DNA from: Luidia sarsii
Lineage: Eukaryota > Echinodermata > Asteroidea > Paxillosida > Luidiidae
Assembly (NCBI GenBank): GCA_949987565.1
Contig: OX465111.1
Coordinates: 13,028,716-13,092,715 of the forward strand
DNA length: 64,000 bases
Reading direction: 5' to 3'
Of this stretch, positions 1 through 10,924 are shown piece after piece (the stretch's first letter is position 1; the number at the start of each line of letters is the position of its first letter). The notes below the pieces were generated by a model. The model was not told the DNA's origin. It made no database searches and saw only the letters and a list, made by a program, of their open reading frames with translations. The position numbers and the translations under genes were made by a program.

Positions 1-110
1 AAAGTGTATTTGTTTCTGTCCAGGCAAACTCCACCGTCTGTTATCTGCGGGTCTACACACACACAAGCCCTCTCGTCAATACAGGGTAGGTCACTTTGCT
101 TGATGATAAA

Positions 111-336
111 ATCGTCCAAACTTGTTCGATTTCAGAAATCTTAACACTCGGAGATAGCTTATTCCAAGGACTCTTAGCATGCCAAAATTTACTCTTGTCA
201 ACCAAATATTAAATGAGATATAACTTACAAAGTGTATTTTTCTGTCCAGGCACACTCCACCGTCTGTTATCTGCGGGTCTACACACACACAAGCCCTCTC
301 GTCAATACAGGGTAGGTCACTTTGCTTGATGAAAAA
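111..336 (+). repeat. Reference A monomer, short form (226 bp)
   Basis: Anchor-to-anchor unit. The middle contains gagatataacttac, then gtatttttctgtccaggcac, then ccaccgtctgttatctgcgg, an (AC)5 tract and ccctctcgtcaatacagg. The gagatataac, tttttctg and ggcac alleles usually travel together. Related 226-bp copies carry gagatagaac instead. The form is common across the whole window. Confidence 0.9.
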
Positions 337-564
337 ATCGTCCAAACTTGTTCGATTTCAAAAATATTAACACTCGGAGATAGCTTATTCCAAGGACTCT
401 TAGCATGCCAAAATTTACTCTTGTCAACCAAATATTAAATGAGATAGAACTTACAAAGTGTATTTGTTTCTGTCCAGGCAAACTCCACCGTCTGTTATCT
501 GCGGGTCTACACACACACAAGCCCTCTCGTCAATATAGGGTAGGTCACTTTGCTTGATGATAAA
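337..564 (+). repeat. Reference A monomer, long form (228 bp)
   Basis: Differs from the short A form by gagatagaac, tatttgtttctg (two bases longer) and ggcaaac. It is the commonest unit placed after a B core or in A-A pairs. A 229-bp subtype, with aaaatgtactcttgtcaaacc, ends at 38034, 39411, 39640, 44682, 49272 and 52030. A 228-bp subtype with tttgtatctg and gcggttctac lies in 21948-22175, 27226-27453 and 31819-32046; a 230-bp relative with tttgtatctg and (AC)6 lies in 36887-37116. Confidence 0.9.
509..518 (+). repeat. (AC)5 microsatellite tract inside the A monomer (reference copy)
   Basis: Every A middle has a short AC run after gcgggtct or gcggggct. It is (AC)5 in ordinary A, (AC)6 in A' and (AC)4 near 63470. 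Interrupted forms read acacaaacac (near 32454, 41416, 42558, 47148) or acgcacac (near 45088, 49678). Length differences here account for much of the 226/228/230 bp variation. Confidence 0.85.
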
Positions 565-666
565 ATCGTCCAAACTTGTTCGATTTCAAAAATCTTAACA
601 CTCGGAGATAGCTTATTCCAAGGGCTTTGTGCATGCCAAGATTTAGCTTCGTCAACAAAATATTAA
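540..666 (+). repeat. Reference copy of the conserved ~127 bp core shared by A and B monomers
   Basis: The core runs from gtaggtYactttgcYt through gataaaatcgtccaaac, ttcgatttYaraaatctta, ggagatWgSttattcc and gcatgccaa to aaatatta. It occurs in every monomer and has diagnostic alleles. The A-side core reads aacttgttcg followed by cactcggagatagc. The B-side core reads aacatgttcg followed by cacttggagattgg. The 3' part of the core tells which middle follows: actcttagcatgcc leads to an A middle, gctttgtgcatg leads to B, and gctcttggcatgcc leads to A after B. The core is where recombination appears to switch partners. Edges are by eye. Confidence 0.85.
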
Positions 667-798
667 ATTAAATAATGACAAGGGAAGGTCACACTGAACA
701 TTCAAAGGTTGGTGATCATCCTGCCAGACCTGTTAGGTCATCCTCCCGGACCTGTTTTTGTTATTCTGTCAGAGTAGGTTACTTTGCCTGATGATAAA
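565..798 (+). repeat. Reference B monomer (234 bp)
   Basis: The middle reads from aataatgacaagggaagg through cacactgaacattc, ggttggtgatcatcctgcc and two cagacctg-type repeats to ttgttattctgtcagagtag. Main alleles are ttaaattaaataatg with tctgtcagag versus ttaactgaaataatg with tctctcagag. Others are cattcaaagg versus cattctaagg, and cccagacc versus cccggacc versus ccctgacc. About 101 B units occur among 278 intervals. The middle has only weak resemblance to the A middle, so A and B are old, diverged siblings. Confidence 0.9.
725..769 (+). repeat. Internal direct repeat in the B middle (reference copy)
   Basis: Two adjacent imperfect copies, cagacctgttaggtcatcc (725-746) and cggacctgtttttgttattc (747-769), each start with a cagacctgtt-like motif 22 bp apart. 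In most other B units the second copy begins cagacctg exactly. In the 235-bp subtype the spacing is 23 bp because the first copy has taken on the second copy's sequence. The repeat suggests a small tandem duplication in the B ancestor. Confidence 0.8.
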
Positions 799-1026
799 AT
801 CGTCCAAACATGTTCGATTTTAAAAATCTTAACACTTGGAGATTGTTTATTTCAAGGGCTCTTGGCATGCCAACATTTACTCTTGTCAACCAAATAATAA
901 ATGAGATATAACTTACAAAGTGTATTTTTCTGTCCAGTCACACTCAACCGTCTGTTATCTGCGGGGCTACACACACACACAAGCCCTCTCGTCAATACAG
1001 GGCAGGTCACTTTGCTTGATGATAAA
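799..1026 (+). repeat. Reference A' monomer (228 bp, (AC)6 subtype)
   Basis: A-class unit marked by aataataaatgagatataac, ccagtcacactcaacc, gcggggctac, an (AC)6 tract and cagggcagg. The extra AC pair explains 228 rather than 226 bp. It is frequent at 0.8-10.2 kb, then at about 13.9-14.1, 33.2-36.2, 57.3-57.5, 59.6-59.8 and 61.0-61.2 kb, and mostly absent elsewhere. Mosaic A'/A copies (agtcacactcaacc joined to gcgggtctac or gagggtctac) lie at 19424-19649, 21488-21713, 24702-24927, 26766-26991 and 31359-31584. Confidence 0.88.
862..873. other. 12-bp perfect palindrome ttggcatgccaa (reference copy)
   Basis: In units that follow a B core, the core reads cttggcatgccaa, containing ttggcatgccaa, which equals its own reverse complement. 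Another copy lies at 1324-1335. In A-A and A-B cores the sequence is tagcatgccaa or gtgcatgccaa, which keeps only the central gcatgc and part of the arms. Inference: a possible dimeric protein-binding site; no binding protein can be named from sequence. Confidence 0.6.
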
Positions 1027-3964
1027 ATTGTCCAAACATGTTCGATTTCAAAAATCTTAACACTCGGAGATAGCTTATTCCAAGGGCTTTGTGCATGCTA
1101 AGATTTAGCTTCGTCAACAAAATATTAACTGAAATAATGACAAGGGAAGGTCATACTGAACATTCAAAGGTTGGTGATCATGCTGCCAGACCTGTTAGGT
1201 CATCCTCCCAGACCTGTTTTTGTTATTCTCTCAGAGTAGGTTACTTTGCCTAATGATAAAATCGTCCAAACATGTTCGATTTTAGAAATCTTAACACTTG
1301 GAGATTGGTTATTCCAAGGACTCTTGGCATGCCAAAATTTACTCTTGTCAACCAAATAATAAATGAGATATAACTTACAAAGTGTATTTTTCTGTCCAGT
1401 CACACTCAACCGTCTGTTATCTGCGGGGCTACACACACACACAAGCCCTCTCGTCAATACAGGGCAGGTCACTTTGCTTGATGATAAAATCGTCCAAACA
1501 TGTTCGATTTCAACAATCTTAACACTCGGAGATAGCTTATTCCAAGGGCTTTGTGCATGCTAAGATTTAGCTTCGTCCACAAAATATTAACTGAAATAAT
1601 GACAAGGGAAGGTCATACTGAACATTCAAAGGTTGGTGATCATGCTGCCAGACCTGTTAGGTCATCCTCCCAGACCTGTTTTTGTTATTCTCTCAGAGTA
1701 GGTTACTTTGCCTAATGATAAAATCGTCCAAACATGTTCGATTTTAGAAATGTTAACACTTGGAGATTGGTTATTCCACGGACTCTTAGCATGCCCAAAT
1801 TTACTCTTGTCAACCAAATATTAAATGAGATAGAACTTACAAAGTGTATTTTTCTGTCCAGGCACACTCCACCGTCTGTTATCTGCGGGTCTACACACAC
1901 ACAAGCCCTCTTGTCAATACAGGGTAGGTCACTTTGCTTGATGATAAAATCGTCCAAACTTGTTCGATTTCAAAAATCTTAACACTCGGAGATAGCTTAT
2001 TTCAAGGGCTTTGTGCATGCCAAGATTTAGCTTCGTCAACAAAATATTAACTGAAATAATGACAAGGGAAGGTCACACTGAACATTCAAAGGTTGGTGAT
2101 CATCCTGCCAGACCTGTTAGGTCATCCTCCCAGACCTGTTTTTGTTATTCTCTCAGAGTAGGTTACTTTGCCTAATGATAAAATCGTCCAAACATGTTCG
2201 ATTTCAAAAATCTTAACACTCGGAGATAGCTTATTCCAAGGACTCTTAGCATGCCAAAATTTACTCTTGTCAACCAAATATTAAATGAGATAGAACTTAC
2301 AAAGTGTATTTTTCTGTCCAGGCACACTCCACCGTCTGTTATCTGCGGGTCTACACACACACAAGCCCTCTCGTCAATACAGGGTAGGTCACTTTGCTTG
2401 ATGATAAAATCGTCCAAACTTGGTCGATTTCAAAAATCTTAACACTCGGAGATAGCTTATTCCAAGGGCTTTGTGCATGCCAAGATTTAGCTTCGTCAAC
2501 AAAATATTAACTGAAATAATGACAAGGGAAGGTCACACTGAACATTCTAAGGTTGGTGATCATCCTGCCAGACCTGTTAGGTCATCCTCCCAGACCTGTT
2601 TTTGTTATTCTCTCAGAGTAGGTTACTTTGCCTAATGATAAAATCGTCCAAACATGTTCGATGTTAGAAATCTTAAAACTTGGAGATTGGTTATTCCAAG
2701 GGCTCTTGGCATGCCAAAAATTACTCTTGTCAACCAAATATTAAATGAGATAGAACTTACAAAGTGTATTTGTTTCTGTCCAGGCAAACTCCACCGTCTG
2801 TTATCTGCGGGTCTACACACACACAAGCCCTCTCGTCAATACAGGGTAGGTCACTTTGCTTGATGATAAAATCGTCCAAACTTGTTCGATTTCAGAAATC
2901 TTAACACTCGGAGATAGCTTATTCCAAGGACTCTTAGCATGCCAAAATTTACTCTTGTCAACCAAATATTAAATGAGATATAACTTACAAAGTGTATTTT
3001 TCTGTCCAGGCACACTCCACCGTCTGTTATCTGCGGGTCTACACACACACAAGCCCTCTCGTCAATACAGGGTAGGTCACTTTGCTTGATGAAAAAATCG
3101 TCCAAACTTGTTCGATTTCAAAATTATTAACACTCGGAGATAGCTTATTCCAAGGACTCTTAGCATGCCAAAATTTACTCTTGTCAACCAAATATTAAAT
3201 GAGATAGAACTTACAAAGTGTATTTGTTTCTGTCCAGGCAAACTCCACCGTCTGTTATCTGCGGGTCTACACACACACAAGCCCTCTCGTCAATATAGGG
3301 TAGGTCACTTTGCTTGATGATAAAATCGTCCAAACTTGTTCGATTTCAAAAATCTTAACACTCGGAGATAGCTTATTCCAAGGGCTTTGTGCATGCCAAG
3401 ATTTAGCTTCGTCAACAAAATATTAAATTAAATAATGACAAGGGAAGGTCACACTGAACATTCAAAGGTTGGTGATCATCCTGCCAGACCTGTTAGGTCA
3501 TCCTCCCGGACCTGTTTTTGTTATTCTGTCAGAGTAGGTTACTTTGCCTGATGATAAAATCGTCCAAACATGTTCGATTTTAAAAATCTTAACACTTGGA
3601 GATTGTTTATTTCAAGGGCTCTTGGCATGCCAACATTTACTCTTGTCAACCAAATAATAAATGAGATATAACTTACAAAGTGTATTTTTCTGTCCAGTCA
3701 CACTCAACCGTCTGTTATCTGCGGGGCTACACACACACACAAGCCCTCTCGTCAATACAGGGCAGGTCACTTTGCTTGATGATAAAATTGTCCAAACATG
3801 TTCGATTTCAAAAATCTTAACACTCGGAGATAGCTTATTCCAAGGGCTTTGTGCATGCTAAGATTTAGCTTCGTCAACAAAATATTAACTGAAATAATGA
3901 CAAGGGAAGGTCATACTGAACATTCAAAGGTTGGTGATCATGCTGCCAGACCTGTTATGTCATC

Positions 3965-5864
3965 CTCCCAGACCTGTTTTTGTTATTCTCTCAGAGTAGG
4001 TTACTTTGCCTAATGATAAAATCGTCCAAACATGTTCGATTTTAGAAATCTTAACACTTGGAGATTGGTTATTCCAAGGACTCTTGGCATGCCAAAATTT
4101 ACTCTTGTCAACCAAATAATAAATGAGATATAACTTACAAAGTGTATTTTTCTGTCCAGTCACACTCAACCGTCTGTTATCTGCGGGGCTACACACACAC
4201 ACAAGCCCTCTCGTCAATACAGGGCAGGTCACTTTGCTTGATGATAAAATTGTCCAAACATGTTCGATTTCAAAAATCTTAACACTCGGAGATAGCTTAT
4301 TCCAAGGGCTTTTTGCATGCTAAGATTTAGCTTCGTCAACAAAATATTAACTGAAATAATGACAAGGGAAGGTCATACTGAACATTCAAAGGTTGGTGAT
4401 CATGCTGCCAGACCTGTTAGGTCATCCTCCCAGACCTGTTTTTGTTATTCTCTCAGAGTAGGTTACTTTGCCTAATGATAAAATCGTCCAAACATGTTCG
4501 ATTTTAGAAATGTTAACACTTGGAGATTGGTTATTCCACGGACTCTTAGCATGCCCAAATTTACTCTTGTCAACCAAATATTAAATGAGATAGAACTTAC
4601 AAAGTGTATTTTTCTGTCCAGGCACACTCCACCGTCTGTTATCTGCGGGTCTACACACACACAAGCCCTCTTGTCAATACAGGGTAGGTCACTTTGCTTG
4701 ATGATAAAATTGTCCAAACATGTTCGATTTCAAAAATCTTAACACTCGGAGATAGCTTATTTCAAGGGCTTTGTGCATGCCAAGATTTAGCTTCGTCAAC
4801 AAAATATTAACTGAAATAATGACAAGGGAAGGTCACACTGAACATTCAAAGGTTGGTGATCATCCTGCCAGACCTGTTAGGTCATCCTCCCAGACCTGTT
4901 TTTGTTATTCTCTCAGAGTAGGTTACTTTGCCTAATGATAAAATCGTCCAAACATGTTCGATTTTAGAAATCTTAACACTTGGAGATTGGTTATTCCAAG
5001 GACTCTTGGCATGCCAAAATTTACTCTTGTCAACCAAATAATAAATGAGATATAACTTACAAAGTGTATTTTTCTGTCCAGTCACACTCAACCGTCTGTT
5101 ATCTGCGGGGCTACACACACACACAAGCCCTCTCGTCAATACAGGGCAGGTCACTTTGCTTGATGATAAAATTGTCCAAACATGTTCGATTTCAAAAATC
5201 TTAACACTCGGAGATAGCTTATTCCAAGGGCTTTTTGCATGCTAAGATTTAGCTTCGTCAACAAAATATTAACTGAAATAATGACAAGGGAAGGTCATAC
5301 TGAACATTCAAAGGTTGGTGATCATGCTGCCAGACCTGTTAGGTCATCCTCCCAGACCTGTTTTTGTTATTCTCTCAGAGTAGGTTACTTTGCCTAATGA
5401 TAAAATCGTCCAAACATGTTCGATTTTAGAAATGTTAACACTTGGAGATTGGTTATTCCACGGACTCTTAGCATGCCCAAATTTACTCTTGTCAACCAAA
5501 TATTAAATGAGATAGAACTTACAAAGTGTATTTTTCTGTCCAGGCACACTCCACCGTCTGTTATCTGCGGGTCTACACACACACAAGCCCTCTTGTCAAT
5601 ACAGGGTAGGTCACTTTGCTTGATGATAAAATCGTCCAAACTTGTTCGATTTCAAAAATCTTAACACTCGGAGATAGCTTATTTCAAGGGCTTTGTGCAT
5701 GCCAAGATTTAGCTTCGTCAACAAAATATTAACTGAAATAATGACAAGGGAAGGTCACACTGAACATTCAAAGGTTGGTGATCATCCTGCCAGACCTGTT
5801 AGGTCATCCTCCCAGACCTGTTTTTGTTATTCTCTCAGAGTAGGTTACTTTGCCTAATGATAAA
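3965..5864 (+). repeat. 4-monomer tandem duplication, 922 bp period
   Basis: The A', B, A, B block (228+234+226+234 = 922) whose anchors are 4249, 4483, 4709 and 4943 reappears at 5171, 5405, 5631 and 5865. The two copies are close to identical; one visible difference is aattgtccaaacatg near 4709 against aatcgtccaaacttg near 5631. This duplication accounts for part of the change from the 12-mer layout. Edges are approximate. Confidence 0.8.
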
Positions 5865-8800
5865 ATCGTCCAAACATGTTCGATTTCAAAAATCTTAACA
5901 CTCGGAGATAGCTTATTCCAAGGGCTTTGTGCATGCTAAGATTTAGCTTCGTCAACAAAATATTAACTGAAATAATGACAAGGGAAGGTGATACTGAACA
6001 TTCAAAGGTTGGTGATCATGCTGCCAGACCTGTTTTTGTTATCCTCCCAGACCTGTTTTTGTTATTCTCTCAGAGTAGGTTACTTTGCCTAATGATAAAA
6101 TCGTCCAAACATGTTCGATTTTAGAAATCTTAACACTTGGAGATTGGTTATTCCAAGGACTCTTGGCATGCCAAAATTTACTCTTGTCAACCAAATAATA
6201 AATGAGATATAACTTACAAAGTGTATTTTTCTGTCCAGGCAAACTCCACCGTCTGTTATCTGCGGGTCTACACACACACAAGCCCTCTCGTCAATACAGG
6301 GTAGGTCACTTTGCTTGATGATAAAATCGTCCAAACTTGTTCGATTTCAGAAATCTTAACACTCGGAGATAGCTTATTCCAAGGACTCTTAGCATGCCAA
6401 AATTTACTCTTGTCAACCAAATATTAAATGAGATATAACTTACAAAGTGTATTTTTCTGTCCAGGCACACTCCACCGTCTGTTATCTGCGGGTCTACACA
6501 CACACAAGCCCTCTCGTCAATACAGGGTAGGTCACTTTGCTTGATGAAAAAATCGTCCAAACTTGTTCGATTTCAAAATTATTAACACTCGGAGATAGCT
6601 TATTCCAAGGACTCTTAGCATGCCAAAATTTACTCTTGTCAACCAAATATTAAATGAGATAGAACTTACAAAGTGTATTTGTTTCTGTCCAGGCAAACTC
6701 CACCGTCTGTTATCTGCGGGTCTACACACACACAAGCCCTCTCGTCAATATAGGGTAGGTCACTTTGCTTGATGATAAAATCGTCCAAACTTGTTCGATT
6801 TCAAAAATCTTAACACTCGGAGATAGCTTATTCCAAGGGCTTTGTGCATGCCAAGATTTAGCTTCGTCAACAAAATATTAAATTAAATAATGACAAGGGA
6901 AGGTCACACTGAACATTCAAAGGTTGGTGATCATCCTGCCAGACCTGTTAGGTCATCCTCCCGGACCTGTTTTTGTTATTCTGTCAGAGTAGGTTACTTT
7001 GCCTGATGATAAAATCGTCCAAACATGTTCGATTTTAAAAATCTTAACACTTGGAGATTGTTTATTTCAAGGGCTCTTGGCATGCCAACATTTACTCTTG
7101 TCAACCAAATAATAAATGAGATATAACTTACAAAGTGTATTTTTCTGTCCAGTCACACTCAACCGTCTGTTATCTGCGGGGCTACACACACACACAAGCC
7201 CTCTCGTCAATACAGGGCAGGTCACTTTGCTTGATGATAAAATTGTCCAAACATGTTCGATTTCAAAAATCTTAACACTCGGAGATAGCTTATTCCAAGG
7301 GCTTTGTGCATGCTAAGATTTAGCTTCGTCAACAAAATATTAACTGAAATAATGACAAGGGAAGGTCATACTGAACATTCAAAGGTTGGTGATCATGCTG
7401 CCAGACCTGTTATGTCATCCTCCCAGACCTGTTTTTGTTATTCTCTCAGAGTAGGTTACTTTGCCTAATGATAAAATCGTCCAAACATGTTCGATTTTAG
7501 AAATCTTAACACTTGGAGATTGGTTATTCCAAGGACTCTTGGCATGCCAAAATTTACTCTTGTCAACCAAATAATAAATGAGATATAACTTACAAAGTGT
7601 ATTTTTCTGTCCAGTCACACTCAACCGTCTGTTATCTGCGGGGCTACACACACACACAAGCCCTCTCGTCAATACAGGGCAGGTCACTTTGCTTGATGAT
7701 AAAATTGTCCAAACATGTTCGATTTCAAAAATCTTAACACTCGGAGATAGCTTATTCCAAGGGCTTTTTGCATGCTAAGATTTAGCTTCGTCAACAAAAT
7801 ATTAACTGAAATAATGACAAGGGAAGGTCATACTGAACATTCAAAGGTTGGTGATCATGCTGCCAGACCTGTTAGGTCATCCTCCCAGACCTGTTTTTGT
7901 TATTCTCTCAGAGTAGGTTACTTTGCCTAATGATAAAATCGTCCAAACATGTTCGATTTTAGAAATGTTAACACTTGGAGATTGGTTATTCCACGGACTC
8001 TTAGCATGCCCAAATTTACTCTTGTCAACCAAATATTAAATGAGATAGAACTTACAAAGTGTATTTTTCTGTCCAGGCACACTCCACCGTCTGTTATCTG
8101 CGGGTCTACACACACACAAGCCCTCTTGTCAATACAGGGTAGGTCACTTTGCTTGATGATAAAATCGTCCAAACTTGTTCGATTTCAAAAATCTTAACAC
8201 TCGGAGATAGCTTATTTCAAGGGCTTTGTGCATGCCAAGATTTAGCTTCGTCAACAAAATATTAACTGAAATAATGACAAGGGAAGGTCACACTGAACAT
8301 TCAAAGGTTGGTGATCATCCTGCCAGACCTGTTAGGTCATCCTCCCAGACCTGTTTTTGTTATTCTCTCAGAGTAGGTTACTTTGCCTAATGATAAAATC
8401 GTCCAAACATGTTCGATTTCAAAAATCTTAACACTCGGAGATAGCTTATTCCAAGGGCTTTGTGCATGCTAAGATTTAGCTTCGTCAACAAAATATTAAC
8501 TGAAATAATGACAAGGGAAGGTGATACTGAACATTCAAAGGTTGGTGATCATGCTGCCAGACCTGTTTTTGTTATCCTCCCAGACCTGTTTTTGTTATTC
8601 TCTCAGAGTAGGTTACTTTGCCTAATGATAAAATCGTCCAAACATGTTCGATTTTAGAAATCTTAACACTTGGAGATTGGTTATTCCAAGGACTCTTGGC
8701 ATGCCAAAATTTACTCTTGTCAACCAAATAATAAATGAGATATAACTTACAAAGTGTATTTTTCTGTCCAGGCACACTCCACCGTCTGTTATCTGCGGGT

Positions 8801-10707
8801 CTACACACACACAAGCCCTCTCGTCAATACAGGGTAGGTCACTTTGCTTGATGATAAAATCGTCCAAACTTGGTCGATTTCAGAAATCTTAACACTCGGA
8901 GATAGCTTATTCCAAGGACTCTTAGCATGCCAAAATTTACTCTTGTCAACCAAATATTAAATGAGATATAACTTACAAAGTGTATTTTTCTGTCCAGGCA
9001 CACTCCACCGTCTGTTATCTGCGGGTCTACACACACACAAGCCCTCTCGTCAATACAGGGTAGGTCACTTTGCTTGATGAAAAAATCGTCCAAACTTGTT
9101 CGATTTCAAAAATATTAACACTCGGAGATAGCTTATTCCAAGGACTCTTAGCATGCCAAAATTTACTCTTGTCAACCAAATATTAAATGAGATAGAACTT
9201 ACAAAGTGTATTTGTTTCTGTCCAGGCAAACTCCACCGTCTGTTATCTGCGGGTCTACACACACACAAGCCCTCTCGTCAATACAGGGTAGGTCACTTTG
9301 CTTGATGATAAAATCGTCCAAACTTGTTCGATTTCAAAAATCTTAACACTCGGAGATAGCTTATTCCAAGGGCTTTGTGCATGCCAAGATTTAGCTTCGT
9401 CAACAAAATATTAAATTAAATAATGACAAGGGAAGGTCACACTGAACATTCAAAGGTTGGTGATCATCCTGCCAGACCTGTTAGGTCATCCTCCCGGACC
9501 TGTTTTTGTTATTCTGTCAGAGTAGGTTACTTTGCCTGATGATAAAATCGTCCAAACATGTTCGATTTTAAAAATCTTAACACTTGGAGATTGTTTATTT
9601 CAAGGGCTCTTGGCATGCCAAAATTTACTCTTGTCAACCAAATAATAAATGAGATATAACTTACAAAGTGTATTTTTCTGTCCAGTCACACTCAACCGTC
9701 TGTTATCTGCGGGGCTACACACACACACAAGCCCTCTCGTCAATACAGGGCAGGTCACTTTGCTTGATGATAAAATTGTCCAAACATGTTCGATTTCAAA
9801 AATCTTAACACTCGGAGATAGCTTATTCCAAGGGCTTTGTGCATGCTAAGATTTAGCTTCGTCAACAAAATATTAACTGAAATAATGACAAGGGAAGGTC
9901 ATACTGAACATTCAAAGGTTGGTGATCATGCTGCCAGACCTGTTAGGTCATCCTCCCAGACCTGTTTTTGTTATTCTCTCAGAGTAGGTTACTTTGCCTA
10001 ATGATAAAATCGTCCAAACATGTTCGATTTTAGAAATCTTAACACTTGGAGATTGGTTATTCCAAGGACTCTTGGCATGCCAAAATTTACTCTTGTCAAC
10101 CAAATAATAAATGAGATATAACTTACAAAGTGTATTTTTCTGTCCAGTCACACTCAACCGTCTGTTATCTGCGGGGCTACACACACACACAAGCCCTCTC
10201 GTCAATACAGGGCAGGTCACTTTGCTTGATGATAAAATCGTCCAAACATGTTCGATTTCAACAATCTTAACACTCGGAGATAGCTTATTCCAAGGGCTTT
10301 GTGCATGCTAAGATTTAGCTTCGTCAACAAAATATTAACTGAAATAATGACAAGGGAAGGTCATACTGAACATTCAAAGGTTGGTGATCATGCTGCCAGA
10401 CCTGTTAGGTCATCCTCCCAGACCTGTTTTTGTTATTCTCTCAGAGTAGGTTACTTTGCCTAATGATAAAATCGTCCAAACATGTTCGATTTTAGAAATG
10501 TTAACACTTGGAGATTGGTTATTCCAAGGACTCTTAGCATGCCCAAATTTACTCTTGTCAACCAAATATTAAATGAGATAGAACTTACAAAGTGTATTTT
10601 TCTGTCCAGGCACACTCCACCGTCTGTTATCTGCGGGTCTACACACACACAAGCCCTCTCGTCAATACAGGGTAGGTCACTTTGCTTGATGATAAAATCG
10701 TCCAAAC
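4709..10707 (+). repeat. 11-monomer HOR, 2533 bp, ~2.4 copies
   Basis: Anchors 4709, 7242 and 9775 start successive copies. The order is B, A', B, A, B, B(235), A, A, A, B, A' (sum 2533). The third copy stops at about 10707, where an A middle is joined to a B-type core (gttcgatgttag, then aaaacttgg). The monomer ending at 6326 is a mosaic: it has tttttctg but ggcaaac, while its counterpart at 8859 has ggcacac. Confidence 0.85.
5865..6099 (+). repeat. B monomer, 235 bp subtype, following another B
   Basis: This unit directly follows a B unit and starts with an unusual core: the B-side aacatgttcg joined to the A-side cactcggagatagc, then gcatgctaag. Its first internal repeat reads cagacctgtttttgttatcc instead of cagacctgttaggtcatcc, which adds one base. 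The same subtype recurs at 8398-8632, 11159-11393, 14834-15068 and 16671-16905, always as the second B of a B-B pair. The B-B pairs ending at 33891 and 35965 have the same hybrid core but keep the ordinary 234-bp middle. Confidence 0.85.
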
Positions 10708-10924
10708 ATGTTCGATGTTAGAAATCTTAAAACTTGGAGATTGGTTATTCCAAGGGCTCTTGGCATGCCAAAAATTACTCTTGTCAACCAAATATTACAT
10801 GAGATAGAACTTACAAAGTGTATTTGTTTCTGTCCAGGCAAACTCCACCGTCTGTTATCTGCGGGTCTACACACACACAAGCCCTCTCGTCAATACAGGG
10901 TAGGTCACTTTGCTTGATGATAAA

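Larger units (their letters stand above)
1..4708 (+). repeat. 12-monomer HOR, 2760 bp, ~1.7 copies
   Basis: Position 1 corresponds to position 2761. The unit order from 111 is A, A, B, A', B, A', B, A, B, A, B, A (226+228+234+228+234+228+234+226+234+226+234+228 = 2760). The match continues to about 4708. Differences I see are single bases, for example at 364/3124 and 1199/3959, near 1489/4249 (cg to tg), and 1575/4335. After 4709 the pattern changes to an 11-mer. Confidence 0.85.

Noticed and set aside
91..345. Recurrent 60-90 codon open frames on both strands, for example the minus-strand frame spanning a whole A monomer
   Set aside because: They repeat with the satellite unit, overlap each other on both strands, often use non-ATG starts, and end at fixed stops in the core. 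The substitutions do not avoid amino-acid changes. They are by-products of the repeat, not genes.
509..518. AC tract as an independent microsatellite locus or Z-DNA element
   Set aside because: At (AC)4 to (AC)6 it is too short to call either; it is simply a variable part of the A monomer.
899..904. AATAAA polyadenylation signals in A' units (aataataaatgag)
   Set aside because: The hexamer is expected in A+T-rich sequence and there is no transcript or downstream element to support a 3' end.
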